A stretch of DNA of 64,000 nt from contig NZ_CP113913.1 of assembly GCF_029395355.1 (NCBI RefSeq), forward strand, positions 2,108,001 to 2,172,000. Direction: 5' to 3'. The notes beneath the pieces are model-generated. The model had not been told where the DNA came from and did not search any database. It saw only the letters and a list, made by a program, of their open reading frames with translations. This DNA is from Bifidobacterium sp. ESL0800. Its GTDB lineage: Bacteria; Actinomycetota; Actinomycetes; Actinomycetales; Bifidobacteriaceae. The stretch's first letter is position 1. Every line of letters starts with the position of its first letter. This document shows positions 1 through 8,740 of this stretch, one piece after another. The translations under genes and the position numbers were made by a program.

Positions 1-61
1 CGTTCTGAACCTGAACGAGTCCGTAATCCGCACGAAGATTCTTCGCAAGGATGTCAAGTAA
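1..61 (+). CDS. rpsF: 30S ribosomal protein S6, C-terminal end only
   Basis: The window opens inside a gene read in the frame starting at base 2, and only its last 19 codons and TAA are visible. The peptide VLNLNESVIRTKILRKDVK resembles the S6 C-terminus, and the following genes ssb, rpsR and rplI give the standard rpsF-ssb-rpsR-rplI order. S6 is a small-subunit protein that pairs with S18, encoded two genes on. The start lies outside the window, so nothing can be said about its promoter. Confidence 0.85.
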   Translation, partial: VLNLNESVIRTKILRKDVK

Positions 62-144
62 GCCCCAACGCGGGAATATTGAATTTTAGTCTATTTGCTT
101 TTGCTTTAAGTGTTTCAAGGCAAAGCTGGTGAGGAAGGCACGTC

Positions 145-786
145 ATGGCAGCAGGAGATACGGTTATCACGATTATCGGCAACCTTACGGCTGACCCGGA
201 GCTGCGCACTATCGGCAGCGGTGCGTCGGTCGCGAGTTTCACGATCGCCTCGACGCCGCGTACGTTCAACCGCCAGACCCAGCAGTGGGAGGACGGCAAT
301 GCGCTGTTCATGCGCTGCTCCGCCTGGCGTGACATGGCCGACCATTGCGCGTCCAGCCTTGCCAAGGGCATGCGCGTGATCGCGCAGGGCCGCTTGCAGC
401 AGCGTTCGTACACCGCCAACGACGGGAGCAACCGCACGGTTGTGGAGATGACGGTCGACGAGATCGGCCCGTCCCTACGCTACGCCACCGCCCAGGTGCA
501 ACGTCAGTCGTCTTCGAACGGCGGGTTCCAGGGTGGTTCCCGCAACAACGGAGGCTATAACGGCGGCGCCGGCAACAACGGAGGCGGTTATAACCGTGGC
601 GGCAACGGCGGATACCAAGGCGGCGCAGGCTACTCGGGCGGCGCTTCCGCCGGTCAGTCCCAGCCGCAAGGCCAGCCTCAGACCGGCAGCGATCCGTGGG
701 GCAGCTCAGCCAATTCCGGCGACGGGTTCTCGACCTTCGGAGGCAGCTCCGATTTCGGCGGGGATTCCGACGAACCGGAGTTCTAG
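145..786 (+). CDS. ssb: Single-stranded DNA-binding protein
   Basis: This 213-residue protein coats single-stranded DNA in replication, repair and recombination. Residues 1-115 form the OB fold, with an SSB-like N-terminus ([16 protein letters not shown]) and the conserved [11 protein letters not shown] segment. Residues about 125-180 are a Gly/Asn/Gln-rich flexible linker typical of actinobacterial SSBs. The tail ends DSDEPEF, an acidic tip of the kind that recruits partner proteins, though less canonical than DDDIPF. The ATG at 145 is chosen because GAGGAAGG lies about 7 nt upstream. It sits between rpsF and rpsR in the usual ribosomal/replication operon. Confidence 0.97.
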   Translation: MAAGDTVITIIGNLTADPELRTIGSGASVASFTIASTPRTFNRQTQQWEDGNALFMRCSAWRDMADHCASSLAKGMRVIAQGRLQQRSYTANDGSNRTVVEMTVDEIGPSLRYATAQVQRQSSSNGGFQGGSRNNGGYNGGAGNNGGGYNRGGNGGYQGGAGYSGGASAGQSQPQGQPQTGSDPWGSSANSGDGFSTFGGSSDFGGDSDEPEF

Positions 787-863
787 CGGTAGGTACGCGA
801 AAAGGCGCCAGAAACCCAGAAGACAAGCAATAGACGTTAAACAAGTGTTAAGGAGACATTGAT

Positions 864-1112
864 ATGTCACGTAAAAGGCCAAAACCACCAGTCAAGCCGT
901 TTAAGAAAAAGCCGAACCCGCTGAAGGCTGCGAAGATCACCGAGATCGATTACAAGGACACCACGCTGCTGCGCAAGTTCATCTCCGACCGCGGCAAGAT
1001 TCGCTCGCGTCGCATCACCGGCGTGACCATCCAGGAGCAGCGCGAGATTTCCCGCGCCATCAAGAACGCGCGTGAGATGGCCCTGCTGCCTTACGCCACC
1101 AACGGCCGCTGA
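864..1112 (+). CDS. rpsR: 30S ribosomal protein S18
   Basis: The 82-residue basic protein has the S18 signature: the [19 protein letters not shown] segment followed by [25 protein letters not shown]18 binds the platform of the small subunit with S6. The zinc-type cysteines of some paralogues are absent, so this is the Cys-free form. AAGGAGA lies about 7 nt before the ATG. It is 15 nt upstream of rplI, so the two are probably translated from one message. Confidence 0.98.
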   Translation: MSRKRPKPPVKPFKKKPNPLKAAKITEIDYKDTTLLRKFISDRGKIRSRRITGVTIQEQREISRAIKNAREMALLPYATNGR

Positions 1113-1127
1113 TAGGAGGCAAGAACA

Positions 1128-1574
1128 ATGGCTGAAACCAAAGTTATTCTCACCAAGTCCGTCTCCAACCTCGGTCACTCCGGTGACGTCGTCGAGGTCA
1201 AGCCCGGCTATGCACGCAACTACCTGATCCCGCAGGGCCTCGCCTTCGCGTGGAGCAAGAACGCCGCTTCTCAGATTGAGGCGATGAAGCGCGCACGTCT
1301 GGCCAAGTCCGTGGCCACCCGTGAAGACGCCGTGGCCGCCAAGGCCGCCATCGACGGCACCGTCGTCGAGTTGAGCGCCAAGGTCTCCGAGTCCGGCAAG
1401 CTGTTCGGTGGCATCTCCACCATGGACATCGCTTCCGCTCTGGAATCCAAGGCCGCCGTCGATCCGAAGGCGATCAAGGTCGAGACCATCAAGACCACCG
1501 GCGAATTCCCCGCCACCGTGGCCCTGCACCCGGAAATCTCCGCGAGCTTCACTGTGAAGGTCGTCGCCGAGTAA
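1128..1574 (+). CDS. rplI: 50S ribosomal protein L9
   Basis: The 148-residue length is standard for L9. The N-terminal domain carries the family signature ([20 protein letters not shown], then LIPQGLA). It is followed by a helical connector rich in Ala/Lys and a C-terminal domain ending FTVKVVAE. L9 binds 23S rRNA and helps keep reading frame. TAGGAGG precedes the ATG by about 8 nt. It is the last gene of the rpsF-ssb-rpsR-rplI operon, and a strong hairpin terminator begins about 40 nt after its stop. Confidence 0.98.
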   Translation: MAETKVILTKSVSNLGHSGDVVEVKPGYARNYLIPQGLAFAWSKNAASQIEAMKRARLAKSVATREDAVAAKAAIDGTVVELSAKVSESGKLFGGISTMDIASALESKAAVDPKAIKVETIKTTGEFPATVALHPEISASFTVKVVAE

Positions 1575-1616
1575 TTTCAGGATTCATAACGGTTTATCAC
1601 CGCAAGCTTAAGCAAG

Positions 1617-1650
1617 AAAACCCGCCGAGCACATCGTGCCGGCGGGTTTT
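1617..1650 (+). terminator. Rho-independent terminator after rplI
   Basis: The stem AAAACCCGCCG pairs with CGGCGGGTTTT around a short loop and ends in a T-run. It closes the rpsF-ssb-rpsR-rplI operon. Confidence 0.9.
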
Positions 1651-1670
1651 CGTATACGCGGGCAATGCGA

Positions 1671-1720
1671 AAGGGCCGAATCCAGCAGAATCAGAATAAC
1701 TCTGCTGGATTCGGCCCTTT
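1671..1720. terminator. Long hairpin between convergent genes
   Basis: A 19-bp nearly perfect stem (AAGGGCCGAATCCAGCAGA with its complement, ending CCCTTT) lies between rplI on the plus strand and the SDR gene on the minus strand. A-rich and T-rich flanks on the two sides mean it could terminate transcription from both directions. Confidence 0.8.
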
Positions 1721-1792
1721 GAAATCGATCAGCGACTTACATCTCGCGTCGGCGTCCTATCGTCAACGCCGTCAAGCCGCTAATCGCCGAAA

Positions 1793-2536
1793 TCACTGAG
1801 CGGTGTAGCCGCCGTCGGCCACGAACTCGGAGCCCGTGGAGAACTTGGACTCGTCGCTGGCCAGGAACACAGCCATCCAGGCGATGTCCTCAGGATCGCC
1901 CAAGTGGCCCATAGGGGTCTTGGACTCTTCGAGCGCGACCAGTTCCGGATGCGGATCGACCATCGGGGTGTGGATGTATCCGGGGTGAATGGTGTTGACG
2001 CGGATGTTCAGATGGTTCTCGGCGCAATAGAGAGCCGCGGACTTGGTCATCAGGCGCACGCCGCCCTTGGTGAAGTCGTAGGCGAGGTTGATGGACTCGC
2101 CGATCAGACCCTCAATGGAGCACATGTTGATAATCGAGCCGCCGCCGAAGTTCTTCAGGTTCTGCACGCCGTGCTTGGTGCCGAGCATCATGCCGGTGCC
2201 GTTGATCGCGACGGTCTGGTCCCACTGCTTGAGCGGGATGGTCTCGATGTTGTTGCCCACGCCGATGCCGGCGTTGTTGACCACGACGTTGACCTTGCCG
2301 AACTTGGCGATGACGTCCTTGAACGCCTGCTCCCACTGATCCTCTTGGGTAACGTCGAGGGTGACGAACATGGCGTTTTCACCGAGCTCGTCTGCGACCT
2401 TCTCGCCGTTCTCTGCGTTGATATCGGCCAAAGCGACCTTGGCGCCTTCGTCGACGAACTTCTTAGCGATTGCCAGGCCGATGCCCGAAGCGCCACCGGA
2501 AACCAGGGCAACTTTGCCGTCAAGACGATTTACCAT
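1793..2536 (-). CDS. SDR-family alcohol dehydrogenase, R-specific ADH type
   Basis: This 247-residue short-chain dehydrogenase closely resembles the R-specific alcohol dehydrogenases of lactobacilli from end to end: the N-terminal NRLDGKVA, the MGHLGDPEDIA block and the C-terminal GSEFVADGGYTAQ match that group as I recall it. The Rossmann glycine motif is GGASGIG (14-20), the NNAG motif follows, and the catalytic Ser sits 13 residues before Tyr in YDFTK (Tyr-x3-Lys). Asp38 occupies the site that is Gly in the NADPH-dependent Lactobacillus enzyme, so NAD is the more likely cofactor (inference). The ATG is supported by GAGGAGG upstream. The physiological substrate is unknown; acetaldehyde/ethanol or other small carbonyls are plausible. 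Confidence 0.85.
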   Translation of the reverse strand: MVNRLDGKVALVSGGASGIGLAIAKKFVDEGAKVALADINAENGEKVADELGENAMFVTLDVTQEDQWEQAFKDVIAKFGKVNVVVNNAGIGVGNNIETIPLKQWDQTVAINGTGMMLGTKHGVQNLKNFGGGSIINMCSIEGLIGESINLAYDFTKGGVRLMTKSAALYCAENHLNIRVNTIHPGYIHTPMVDPHPELVALEESKTPMGHLGDPEDIAWMAVFLASDESKFSTGSEFVADGGYTAQ

Positions 2537-2867
2537 AATCTAACCTCCTCATTGTTCGATTACTTACATAAACAGTCTAACACTTGGCTATCTCTAATAA
2601 TTTGTTATCAAAAAGGAGTGATCGGCAATTCGTTGCAAATAAAGCAAACCAAGTCTTTTCAGTGTGTCGTATTGTTGTTTTTATTCTTTTTGTGATTCTG
2701 CGAGATCTGTTGATTATGCGGGCGAAAGTCGGTTTCGCTTTGGCTTGAAGCGACTGCGTCCATCGGCGTATAATAGGCTGGTTGCGCGTTCGGGGGGTCG
2801 GGGCGCGCCAACTGTTGCCAAACCCCTGAAGTGCCTGGCAGGCAAAGTATATTGAGGTTTAAAGAAT
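2537..2867. promoter_or_regulatory. Divergent intergenic region with a sigma-A-like promoter
   Basis: This 331-nt gap separates the minus-strand SDR from the plus-strand MFS gene. On the plus strand TTGAAG (2745-2750) and a perfect TATAAT (2769-2774) are 18 nt apart and form the best promoter candidate. They leave a leader of about 85 nt that is rich in G+C and contains small potential hairpins (for example TGCC/GGCA around 2831-2843). The rest is A+T-rich with no open frame I can support. Confidence 0.6.
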
Positions 2868-4286
2868 TTGCAAGAAGAACGCGTATCTACACAGACAAAA
2901 CTATCCATCGCCGCAGCGGCGCTGCTTTCGTTTACGGGCATCCTTACCGAGACGTCGCTGAACGTCACCTTCCCGACGATGACGCGGGAATTCGGCCTGC
3001 CGCTTTCGACCATCCAGCTGCTGACCTCCGGCTACCTGCTGATGGTCACCATCGTGATGAGCACGTCGTCGTTCCTGCTCAAGCGCTTTGACACCCGTCT
3101 GCTCTTCCGCTGCGCCGTCATCGTCAGCATCGTCGGCACCGTGCTGTGCTGCCTGCCCTTGAACTACTGGCTGCTGCTGCTTGGCCGTCTGCTTCAGGCG
3201 GCGGCCACGGGCGTCTCCACTCCCTTGATGATCAACGTCATCCTCGCGTTGGTGCCGGTGAGCCGACGCGGCACCTACGTCGGCGTGGCTAACATGGTCA
3301 CGTCGTTCGCCCCCGCGCTCGGCCCCACCTACGGCGGCCTCATCAATTACTACTTCTCCTGGCGCATCATTTTCGTATTCACGCTGCCGCTGCTTATCGT
3401 CGCGTGGGTCTTGGGAGAGACGAACCTGCGGCTGAAGGCGCAGGGAGCCGGCAAGTCCTTCGACGGCATCGGATTGGTGCTGCTGAGCTTCTTCATGGTC
3501 AGCTTCACCGAGATCTTCGACCAGTTCGGAGCAGGCGGCGGCTGGTCGTACAAAGTCGCCATCGCCATCGTCGTGGCGGCGGTCCTGCTCGGGCTGTTCA
3601 TCTGGCGTTGCTTGGCCAGCAAGTCCCCGTTGCTCAACCTTCGCCTGTTCAAGAATCCGATCGTGAGTCTGCGCGGCGCGAATTACGCCATCCTGCAGTT
3701 CATCAATATCGGCAGCTCCTTCCTGCTGCCGGTGTTCGCCGAGAACTTCCTCGGCATCGATTCGCTGGCCGCCGGGCTGATGCTCCTGCCGGGTTCCCTG
3801 CTCGGCGCCGCCATCGCCCCGTTCGTGGGCCGGCTCTACGACCGCCGCGGCCCGACGCTGGTGCTCTTGGTCTCCAACATCTCGCTGATCATAGGGGCCA
3901 CTGCGCTGTGGGCCATGACCGGCAAGGCGAGTGTGGTGATCCTGACCCTGCTTTATATGTTCCTGCGTGCCGGTTTCAATTTCGGTTACGGCAACACGAT
4001 GTCGGACGCCAGCAAGTTCGTCTCCGGCGCTCAGCAGACCGATTTCAACTCGCTGTTCAACGTGCTGCAGCAGTATGCCGGATCGCTCGGGACGACGGTG
4101 CTTTCCGCGTCGCTTTCCTTCAGCGAAGCCCGCATTCCGCACAATATCAAGGCGGCGTCGGCGGCCGGAGCCACGAATGCCTTCGCCCTGCTGATTATCC
4201 TGGCGCTGGTGGCGCTGGCGATCACACTGGTTTCCATCAAGGTGCGCAAGAACCCGTCCGTCGAAATGCAGAAAGTCGAAATCTGA
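2868..4286 (+). CDS. MFS multidrug transporter, DHA2 (EmrB/QacA) type
   Basis: This 472-residue integral membrane protein has many hydrophobic helices spread over its full length, consistent with the 14-helix DHA2 layout. The antiporter motif C in the fifth helix is visible as SFAPALGPTYGG, and a motif-A-like loop GRLYDRRGP lies in the second half. Such proteins export drugs or toxic organic molecules in exchange for protons. The start is TTG at 2868; no ATG or GTG fits without losing the first helix. A perfect TATAAT lies upstream after an unusually long leader. The substrate cannot be told from sequence. Confidence 0.85.
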   Translation: MQEERVSTQTKLSIAAAALLSFTGILTETSLNVTFPTMTREFGLPLSTIQLLTSGYLLMVTIVMSTSSFLLKRFDTRLLFRCAVIVSIVGTVLCCLPLNYWLLLLGRLLQAAATGVSTPLMINVILALVPVSRRGTYVGVANMVTSFAPALGPTYGGLINYYFSWRIIFVFTLPLLIVAWVLGETNLRLKAQGAGKSFDGIGLVLLSFFMVSFTEIFDQFGAGGGWSYKVAIAIVVAAVLLGLFIWRCLASKSPLLNLRLFKNPIVSLRGANYAILQFINIGSSFLLPVFAENFLGIDSLAAGLMLLPGSLLGAAIAPFVGRLYDRRGPTLVLLVSNISLIIGATALWAMTGKASVVILTLLYMFLRAGFNFGYGNTMSDASKFVSGAQQTDFNSLFNVLQQYAGSLGTTVLSASLSFSEARIPHNIKAASAAGATNAFALLIILALVALAITLVSIKVRKNPSVEMQKVEI

Positions 4287-4593
4287 CCCGTCGTTTCGTG
4301 CGAATTGGTTTCTAGGCTCCGCATACGTAACGCATAATGCAATGAGCATCACAGAGTAGTTTTCATCACATTCGCCCACGGCTGGAAAGCGGCTTTGTAT
4401 TGCAAAAATCAACGCGCGATGCGTTACGCTTTAAGGCAATCGATGTGAAAGCGTTTGTTGGCATTGCGCCGACGGAGCCGTATCGGGGTCGAACGTCGTA
4501 GTGGAAAAGCGAGACTCCGGCAAAGCGAAAGAAACGGCGAACGCAGCTTGGCATCGTGAACCAACAATGGCAATGAAGCGAAAGGGGCCGACG

Positions 4594-6381
4594 ATGGCTG
4601 ACAAAATCAATGCATCCGACGCGATGATCAAGGTACTTGAGGATTGGGGCGTGAACCATATTTTCGGGCTTCCCGGAGGGTCGTTCGACTCGACCATGAA
4701 TGCGCTGCACAACCGGCGGAAGACCATGAAGTACATTCAGGTGCGTCACGAGGAAGCTGGGGCGCTCGCAGCGGCCGGCGAGGCCAAATTCACCGGCAAG
4801 ATCGGTGTGTGCTTCGGTTCCGCCGGCCCGGGTGCCGTCCACCTCTTGAACGGCCTGTACGACGCGAAGCACGACCACGCTCCGGTGCTTGCGTTGGTCG
4901 CCCAGGTGCCCACCGCTAAAATGAACACCGATTATTTCCAGGAAATCAACGAAGGTCCCATCTTCGACGACGTCGCCGTCTACAACCGCACGGTGATGAC
5001 CGCCGAGCAACTGCCGGCCGTGGTCGATCAGGCCATCCGCCAGGCCTATGAGCATTCCGGTGTCGCCGTGGTCATCATTCCCAAGGACCTGGGCTGGACG
5101 CCGATCGATGATGACTTCCGCTCCACCGCGCATGATTTCAGCCGTGGAAAGCTGTGTGCCCAGCCTGATCCAAAGGATGTGGCCAAGGCCGTTCAGATCC
5201 TCAACGAGGCTGAACGCCCGTTGATCTACTTCGGAGCCGGCGCCAAGGATGCGGCCGAGGAACTGGTGGCGCTCTCCGACAAGATGAAGATTCCCATGAT
5301 GTCGTCCGCGTTGGGTGTCGGCGTGCTGCCGGAAGGGCAGAAGGCGTACGTGCGCAGCGCCGGGCGTGTGGCCACCAAGCCGGGCGTGGACGCGGCTTTC
5401 TGTGCCGATGCCGTGCTGTTCATCGGCACCAATATGCCCTTTACCTCCTACTTCGTCCATCCGAACGCCAAGTTCATCCAGGTCACCATCAAACCCACGG
5501 ACATCGGCAAGCGCCACCACGTCGACCTCGGCATCGTGGCGGACGCCAAGGCCACGTTGAAGGCGATGCTTGAGGCGGCTCCGAACGTGGAATCGCGGCC
5601 TTATTACGATGTGATAGTGGAAGACCTCGCCAATTGGAACGAATGGTCGGCCGCCCGCGAGGACCTCGAGGGCACGCCGCTCGAGCCCGATACCGTCTTT
5701 GCGCGCATCAACCGCAACGCCGAGCCCGACGCCATCTTCGCCGTCGACGTCGGCAACGTCACCATCGACGGTTATCGCATGCTCAAGGTGAGCCCGAAGC
5801 AGAAGATCTCGACTTCCGCGTGGTACGCCACGATGGGCTATGCGCTGCCGGCGGCCATCGGCGCGCAGGAGAGCTACCCCGACCGCCAGGTCTTCTCCAT
5901 CAGCGGCGACGGCGGGTTCGCGATGAACATACAGGACATCATGACGCAGGTGAAGTATCACGAGCCGATCATCAACATCGTGCTGACCAACGAGGCGCTG
6001 GGCTTTATCGAAGGTGAGCAGGACGATATCAACCAGCCGCATTCCGGCGTCGACCTGATCGACGGTGACTACGCGGACGCGTGCGCGGCGTTGGGCGCGA
6101 AGGGATTCGAGGTCCGCACGCTCGCCGAGCTGGACGACGCGTTCGCCCAGGCGGTGGCGAACCACGACGGCCCGAGCGTCATCGACGTGAAGATCTCCGG
6201 CGTCCGCCCGCTGCCCGTCGAGCAGCTGGTGCTCGACGTCGACGAACACCACACCCAGGCCGACGTGGACGAGTTCGCCCGCACCTATCGCACGCAGGGA
6301 CTGGTGCCTATCAGCAAGTTGCTTGAGCGCCACGGGCTGGACGGCCATATCGAGCCGTTGAAGCGTTTCGGTTCCGTCTGA
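4594..6381 (+). CDS. spxB: Pyruvate oxidase (phosphate-acetylating, TPP/FAD)
   Basis: The 595-residue protein belongs to the TPP-dependent acetolactate synthase/pyruvate oxidase superfamily and matches the pyruvate oxidase branch of lactobacilli and streptococci (GLPGGSFDSTMNAL, CFGSAGPGAVHLLNGLYDAK). It would convert pyruvate, phosphate and O2 to acetyl phosphate, CO2 and H2O2. The N-terminal PYR domain has the catalytic Glu in RHEEAGA (about 53). A central FAD-type domain follows (about 185-340), and the PP domain has the TPP motif starting GDGG at 438. Length agrees with the family (about 590-605). ATG 4594 is preferred over the GTG at 4501 because AAAGGGG precedes it and it aligns with family N-termini. 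An acetolactate synthase is less likely. Confidence 0.88.
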   Translation: MADKINASDAMIKVLEDWGVNHIFGLPGGSFDSTMNALHNRRKTMKYIQVRHEEAGALAAAGEAKFTGKIGVCFGSAGPGAVHLLNGLYDAKHDHAPVLALVAQVPTAKMNTDYFQEINEGPIFDDVAVYNRTVMTAEQLPAVVDQAIRQAYEHSGVAVVIIPKDLGWTPIDDDFRSTAHDFSRGKLCAQPDPKDVAKAVQILNEAERPLIYFGAGAKDAAEELVALSDKMKIPMMSSALGVGVLPEGQKAYVRSAGRVATKPGVDAAFCADAVLFIGTNMPFTSYFVHPNAKFIQVTIKPTDIGKRHHVDLGIVADAKATLKAMLEAAPNVESRPYYDVIVEDLANWNEWSAAREDLEGTPLEPDTVFARINRNAEPDAIFAVDVGNVTIDGYRMLKVSPKQKISTSAWYATMGYALPAAIGAQESYPDRQVFSISGDGGFAMNIQDIMTQVKYHEPIINIVLTNEALGFIEGEQDDINQPHSGVDLIDGDYADACAALGAKGFEVRTLAELDDAFAQAVANHDGPSVIDVKISGVRPLPVEQLVLDVDEHHTQADVDEFARTYRTQGLVPISKLLERHGLDGHIEPLKRFGSV

Positions 6382-6482
6382 GTCCCGCCGATCCCGTTCG
6401 GCTGTGTGCAAGAACGAAAGCACACCTAACGAAACGTGATAACTGAATAGAATGAATATCCTCTGACAGCGAGGGTACGCAG

Positions 6483-6582
6483 AAAACGGCTTACGGGTTG
6501 TGAAGCGCCGATTCCGATGGTTGTGACGGTGAAAGAGACGAATATCGGAACGGATTTCTTCAAAAACCCGTAGGCCGTTTTT
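6483..6582 (+). terminator. Large stem-loop terminator after the pyruvate oxidase
   Basis: AAAACGGCTTACGGGTT (6483-6499) pairs with AACCCGTAGGCCGTTTTT with one G-U pair, making a 17-bp stem that ends in a T-run. The loop of about 65 nt holds a second inverted repeat (ATTCCGAT with ATATCGGAA). It lies in the 316-nt gap between the oxidase and the next transporter. I see no gene there. Confidence 0.7.
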
Positions 6583-6697
6583 GTTCTTTACCGCGCAAAT
6601 ATTGGCCCCTGCCGCACGTTGCCATGCATCTTGTCTATTATGGATACTGCATAAATGTTGAGTTTTTTACAATATCCGACATGAGGAGCGTGCGACT

Positions 6698-8287
6698 TTG
6701 AATCGGTCTCGGCGAGGAGGCGGACAAGACAGGCAAGACGACAAGACGCGACTTCATCATCACTCTCGCAACGCCCCGATTACGTTGGGCAATGCCATAG
6801 GTTACGGTATCGGCGACATTTTCGGCGGAGGTCAGCTTACGCTGATCGGCACCTACCTGGTGCTGTTCTGGACGCGGTTCTGTGGCATGTCCATCTCGTT
6901 GGCCCAATCGGTGGTGGGGCTGAGCGCCATCATCAGCGGCGTCGCGGCTCTTTCGTTCGGTATCCTCGGCGATAATCTCTATCGTTTTCCGATTGGTCGT
7001 CATTTTGGCCGTCGGCATTTCTTCCTTATGCTGGTGCCTCCACTGATTCTGGTCGGTATCCTGCTGTGGATTCCCGGCCTGCCGTTTGTGGTTTATTTCC
7101 TCGTCTATGTATTGTGGGTCACCGTCGCCCAGCTGTTCGCCTCCGCATACAACACGCTGCCCGGCGAGATGGCGTACGGCTTCGACGACCGCACCAAGCT
7201 CTCGACCGTACGTCTGCTGATTTCCGGGGCTTCCGGCACGCTGATTCTGCTCATCGGTGGAGGCACGCTTTCGGTGTTCGGCGAGCACAGGCCGGCTGGA
7301 TACATGATGTTCACCATCGCCATCACGATTTGCTTTGCTCTGGCTGTCTTCATCTGTTGGAAAAGCACGTGGGAGATGACGCCCGAGGAGGCGGGATTCG
7401 GTCGGTATGTCAATGATGCGGCTGGGAAAGCAAAGGTTGAAAGCCATCTTTCGGTACGTGCGGAAGTCAAGCTGTGGCGGCATCGCCTTGCCGTCATGTT
7501 CCGCGAATACGCCAGCACGCTGCGCATCGCGATTTTCCGTCGCCACCTGGCGCTCTACCTGCTGATGCTCACCGCCGGCGACGTGTTCGGCCAGACTTTC
7601 GTGTTCTTCGTCATCTATGACTGGAACAAATCCGCCGCGTTCGCCTCGTTGCTCTTAAGTTCCGGCATCATCACCGTGCCGCTGAACCCGCTGTTCGGCG
7701 CGACCATGATCAAGGTCGGTCCGAAACGCATGTATCAGGCGAGTTTCGCCGCGAGCCTCATCGGCCTGGCTTGGATTTTCGCCGCATGGCGTTTGGTCGG
7801 GGTGATCGCGGAACCGTGGTGGACGGTGTTCGCCGTCGCCGGCGCCCTGTTCTTCTTCATTGCCAAGGCCCCTTCCGGTTATCTGCCGTGGGCCGTCTTC
7901 CCGTTCATCGCCGACGTCGATCAGGTCGTGTCCGGCAGATATCGCGCCTCGACATTCACCGGCATACAGGCAGGATTGCGTCAGTTGACTTCGGGGCTTT
8001 CCTCGATTGTCGTCGGTGCTATCTTGGGATTCGTCGGTTTCGACTCCTCGCGCCGGGTTCAGAGCGTGTTGGCGGGTAATGGCTTGGGAGCGTTGATGAT
8101 CGGCTGGTACGCGCTTTCCGTCGTCATCTGCATTGTCGTGGCGCGTCGGTTCAACCTTGACAAGCGCACGGACGGCATCGCCCTCGCCGAGTCCGCCCGC
8201 GTCGCTTCCGGTGGTGACCCGCGCAGCGTCGATCCGTCTGTTCGTGTCACGCTGGAAGACCTGACCGGCCAGCCCTACGGGCGGTGA
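6698..8287 (+). CDS. MFS transporter, GPH (sugar:cation symporter) type
   Basis: This 529-residue membrane protein has about twelve hydrophobic segments. Its N-terminus (NAIGYGIGDIFGGG) and the cytoplasmic loop after helix 2 (GRHFGRRHFF) resemble glycoside-pentoside-hexuronide symporters of the MelB group, which import oligosaccharides or glycosides with a cation. The first 25 residues are basic and His-rich and probably cytosolic; the last 50 are hydrophilic. The start is TTG at 6698 with GAGGAG 9 nt upstream; the nearby ATG at 6682 is out of frame. It stands alone, without a glycosidase next to it, so the substrate is not indicated. Confidence 0.75.
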   Translation: MNRSRRGGGQDRQDDKTRLHHHSRNAPITLGNAIGYGIGDIFGGGQLTLIGTYLVLFWTRFCGMSISLAQSVVGLSAIISGVAALSFGILGDNLYRFPIGRHFGRRHFFLMLVPPLILVGILLWIPGLPFVVYFLVYVLWVTVAQLFASAYNTLPGEMAYGFDDRTKLSTVRLLISGASGTLILLIGGGTLSVFGEHRPAGYMMFTIAITICFALAVFICWKSTWEMTPEEAGFGRYVNDAAGKAKVESHLSVRAEVKLWRHRLAVMFREYASTLRIAIFRRHLALYLLMLTAGDVFGQTFVFFVIYDWNKSAAFASLLLSSGIITVPLNPLFGATMIKVGPKRMYQASFAASLIGLAWIFAAWRLVGVIAEPWWTVFAVAGALFFFIAKAPSGYLPWAVFPFIADVDQVVSGRYRASTFTGIQAGLRQLTSGLSSIVVGAILGFVGFDSSRRVQSVLAGNGLGALMIGWYALSVVICIVVARRFNLDKRTDGIALAESARVASGGDPRSVDPSVRVTLEDLTGQPYGR

Positions 8288-8360
8288 CGGGCGCTGCAGG
8301 CTGTGTGTATCTGGCAAACGGTACGAAAAAAGGTACCGCCAGACGACGATACCTTGCTCG

Positions 8361-8434
8361 TGCCCCCACGGGGATTCGAACCCCGGACACGCTGATTAAG
8401 AGTCAGCTGCTCTAACCAGCTGAGCTATAGGGGC
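8361..8434 (-). tRNA. tRNA-Lys (anticodon CUU)
   Basis: The reverse strand folds as a complete cloverleaf. The acceptor GCCCCTA pairs with TGGGGGC, the D arm is GCTC...GAGC, the anticodon stem GCTGA/TCAGC holds the loop CTCTTAA, and the T arm is CGGGG TTCGAAT CCCCG. The anticodon CTT reads AAG. The discriminator is A and CCA is not encoded. Confidence 0.96.
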
Positions 8435-8740
8435 GCTGGTCTAAACTACAAGAGCCAAGAGAACAGTATACATACGCAATGAAATTTGCGCAAGGCGGTG
8501 TGTCGCTATCAATTATACATTGAACTTGAAAACGTTTGACAACAAATTTTCGGAACGAAAAAACTGAGAATGAAGTGTTTTATTCGTACGGTGAGTTACA
8601 CTTCTTATTGATCGGATATGGATATGTTCAACGTTTTGAGCATGGCATCTTCGAAGAATGACTAAGAACGATAGATGTTCTGTGCCTGAATTACGCGGTT
8701 GTGGTGATGGCACGTTCGTCGCACTCGAGGAGGAAGAACA
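8435..8740. other. A+T-rich gap between tRNA-Lys and the aquaporin gene
   Basis: About 306 nt without a supportable gene. The A+T-rich stretch contains TTGACA at 8536-8541 with no convincing -10 partner. The promoters of tRNA-Lys (minus strand) and of the aquaporin gene must lie here. Confidence 0.5.

Noticed and set aside
4326..4428. 10-bp inverted repeat CGTAACGCAT / ATGCGTTACG about 85 nt apart before the pyruvate oxidase
   Set aside because: Short arms at long distance in a gap between genes; not convincing as an operator or terminator without further copies.
4501..4593. Earlier GTG start adding 31 residues to pyruvate oxidase
   Set aside because: The extra residues match no family N-terminus, and the ATG at 4594 has its own AAAGGGG motif.
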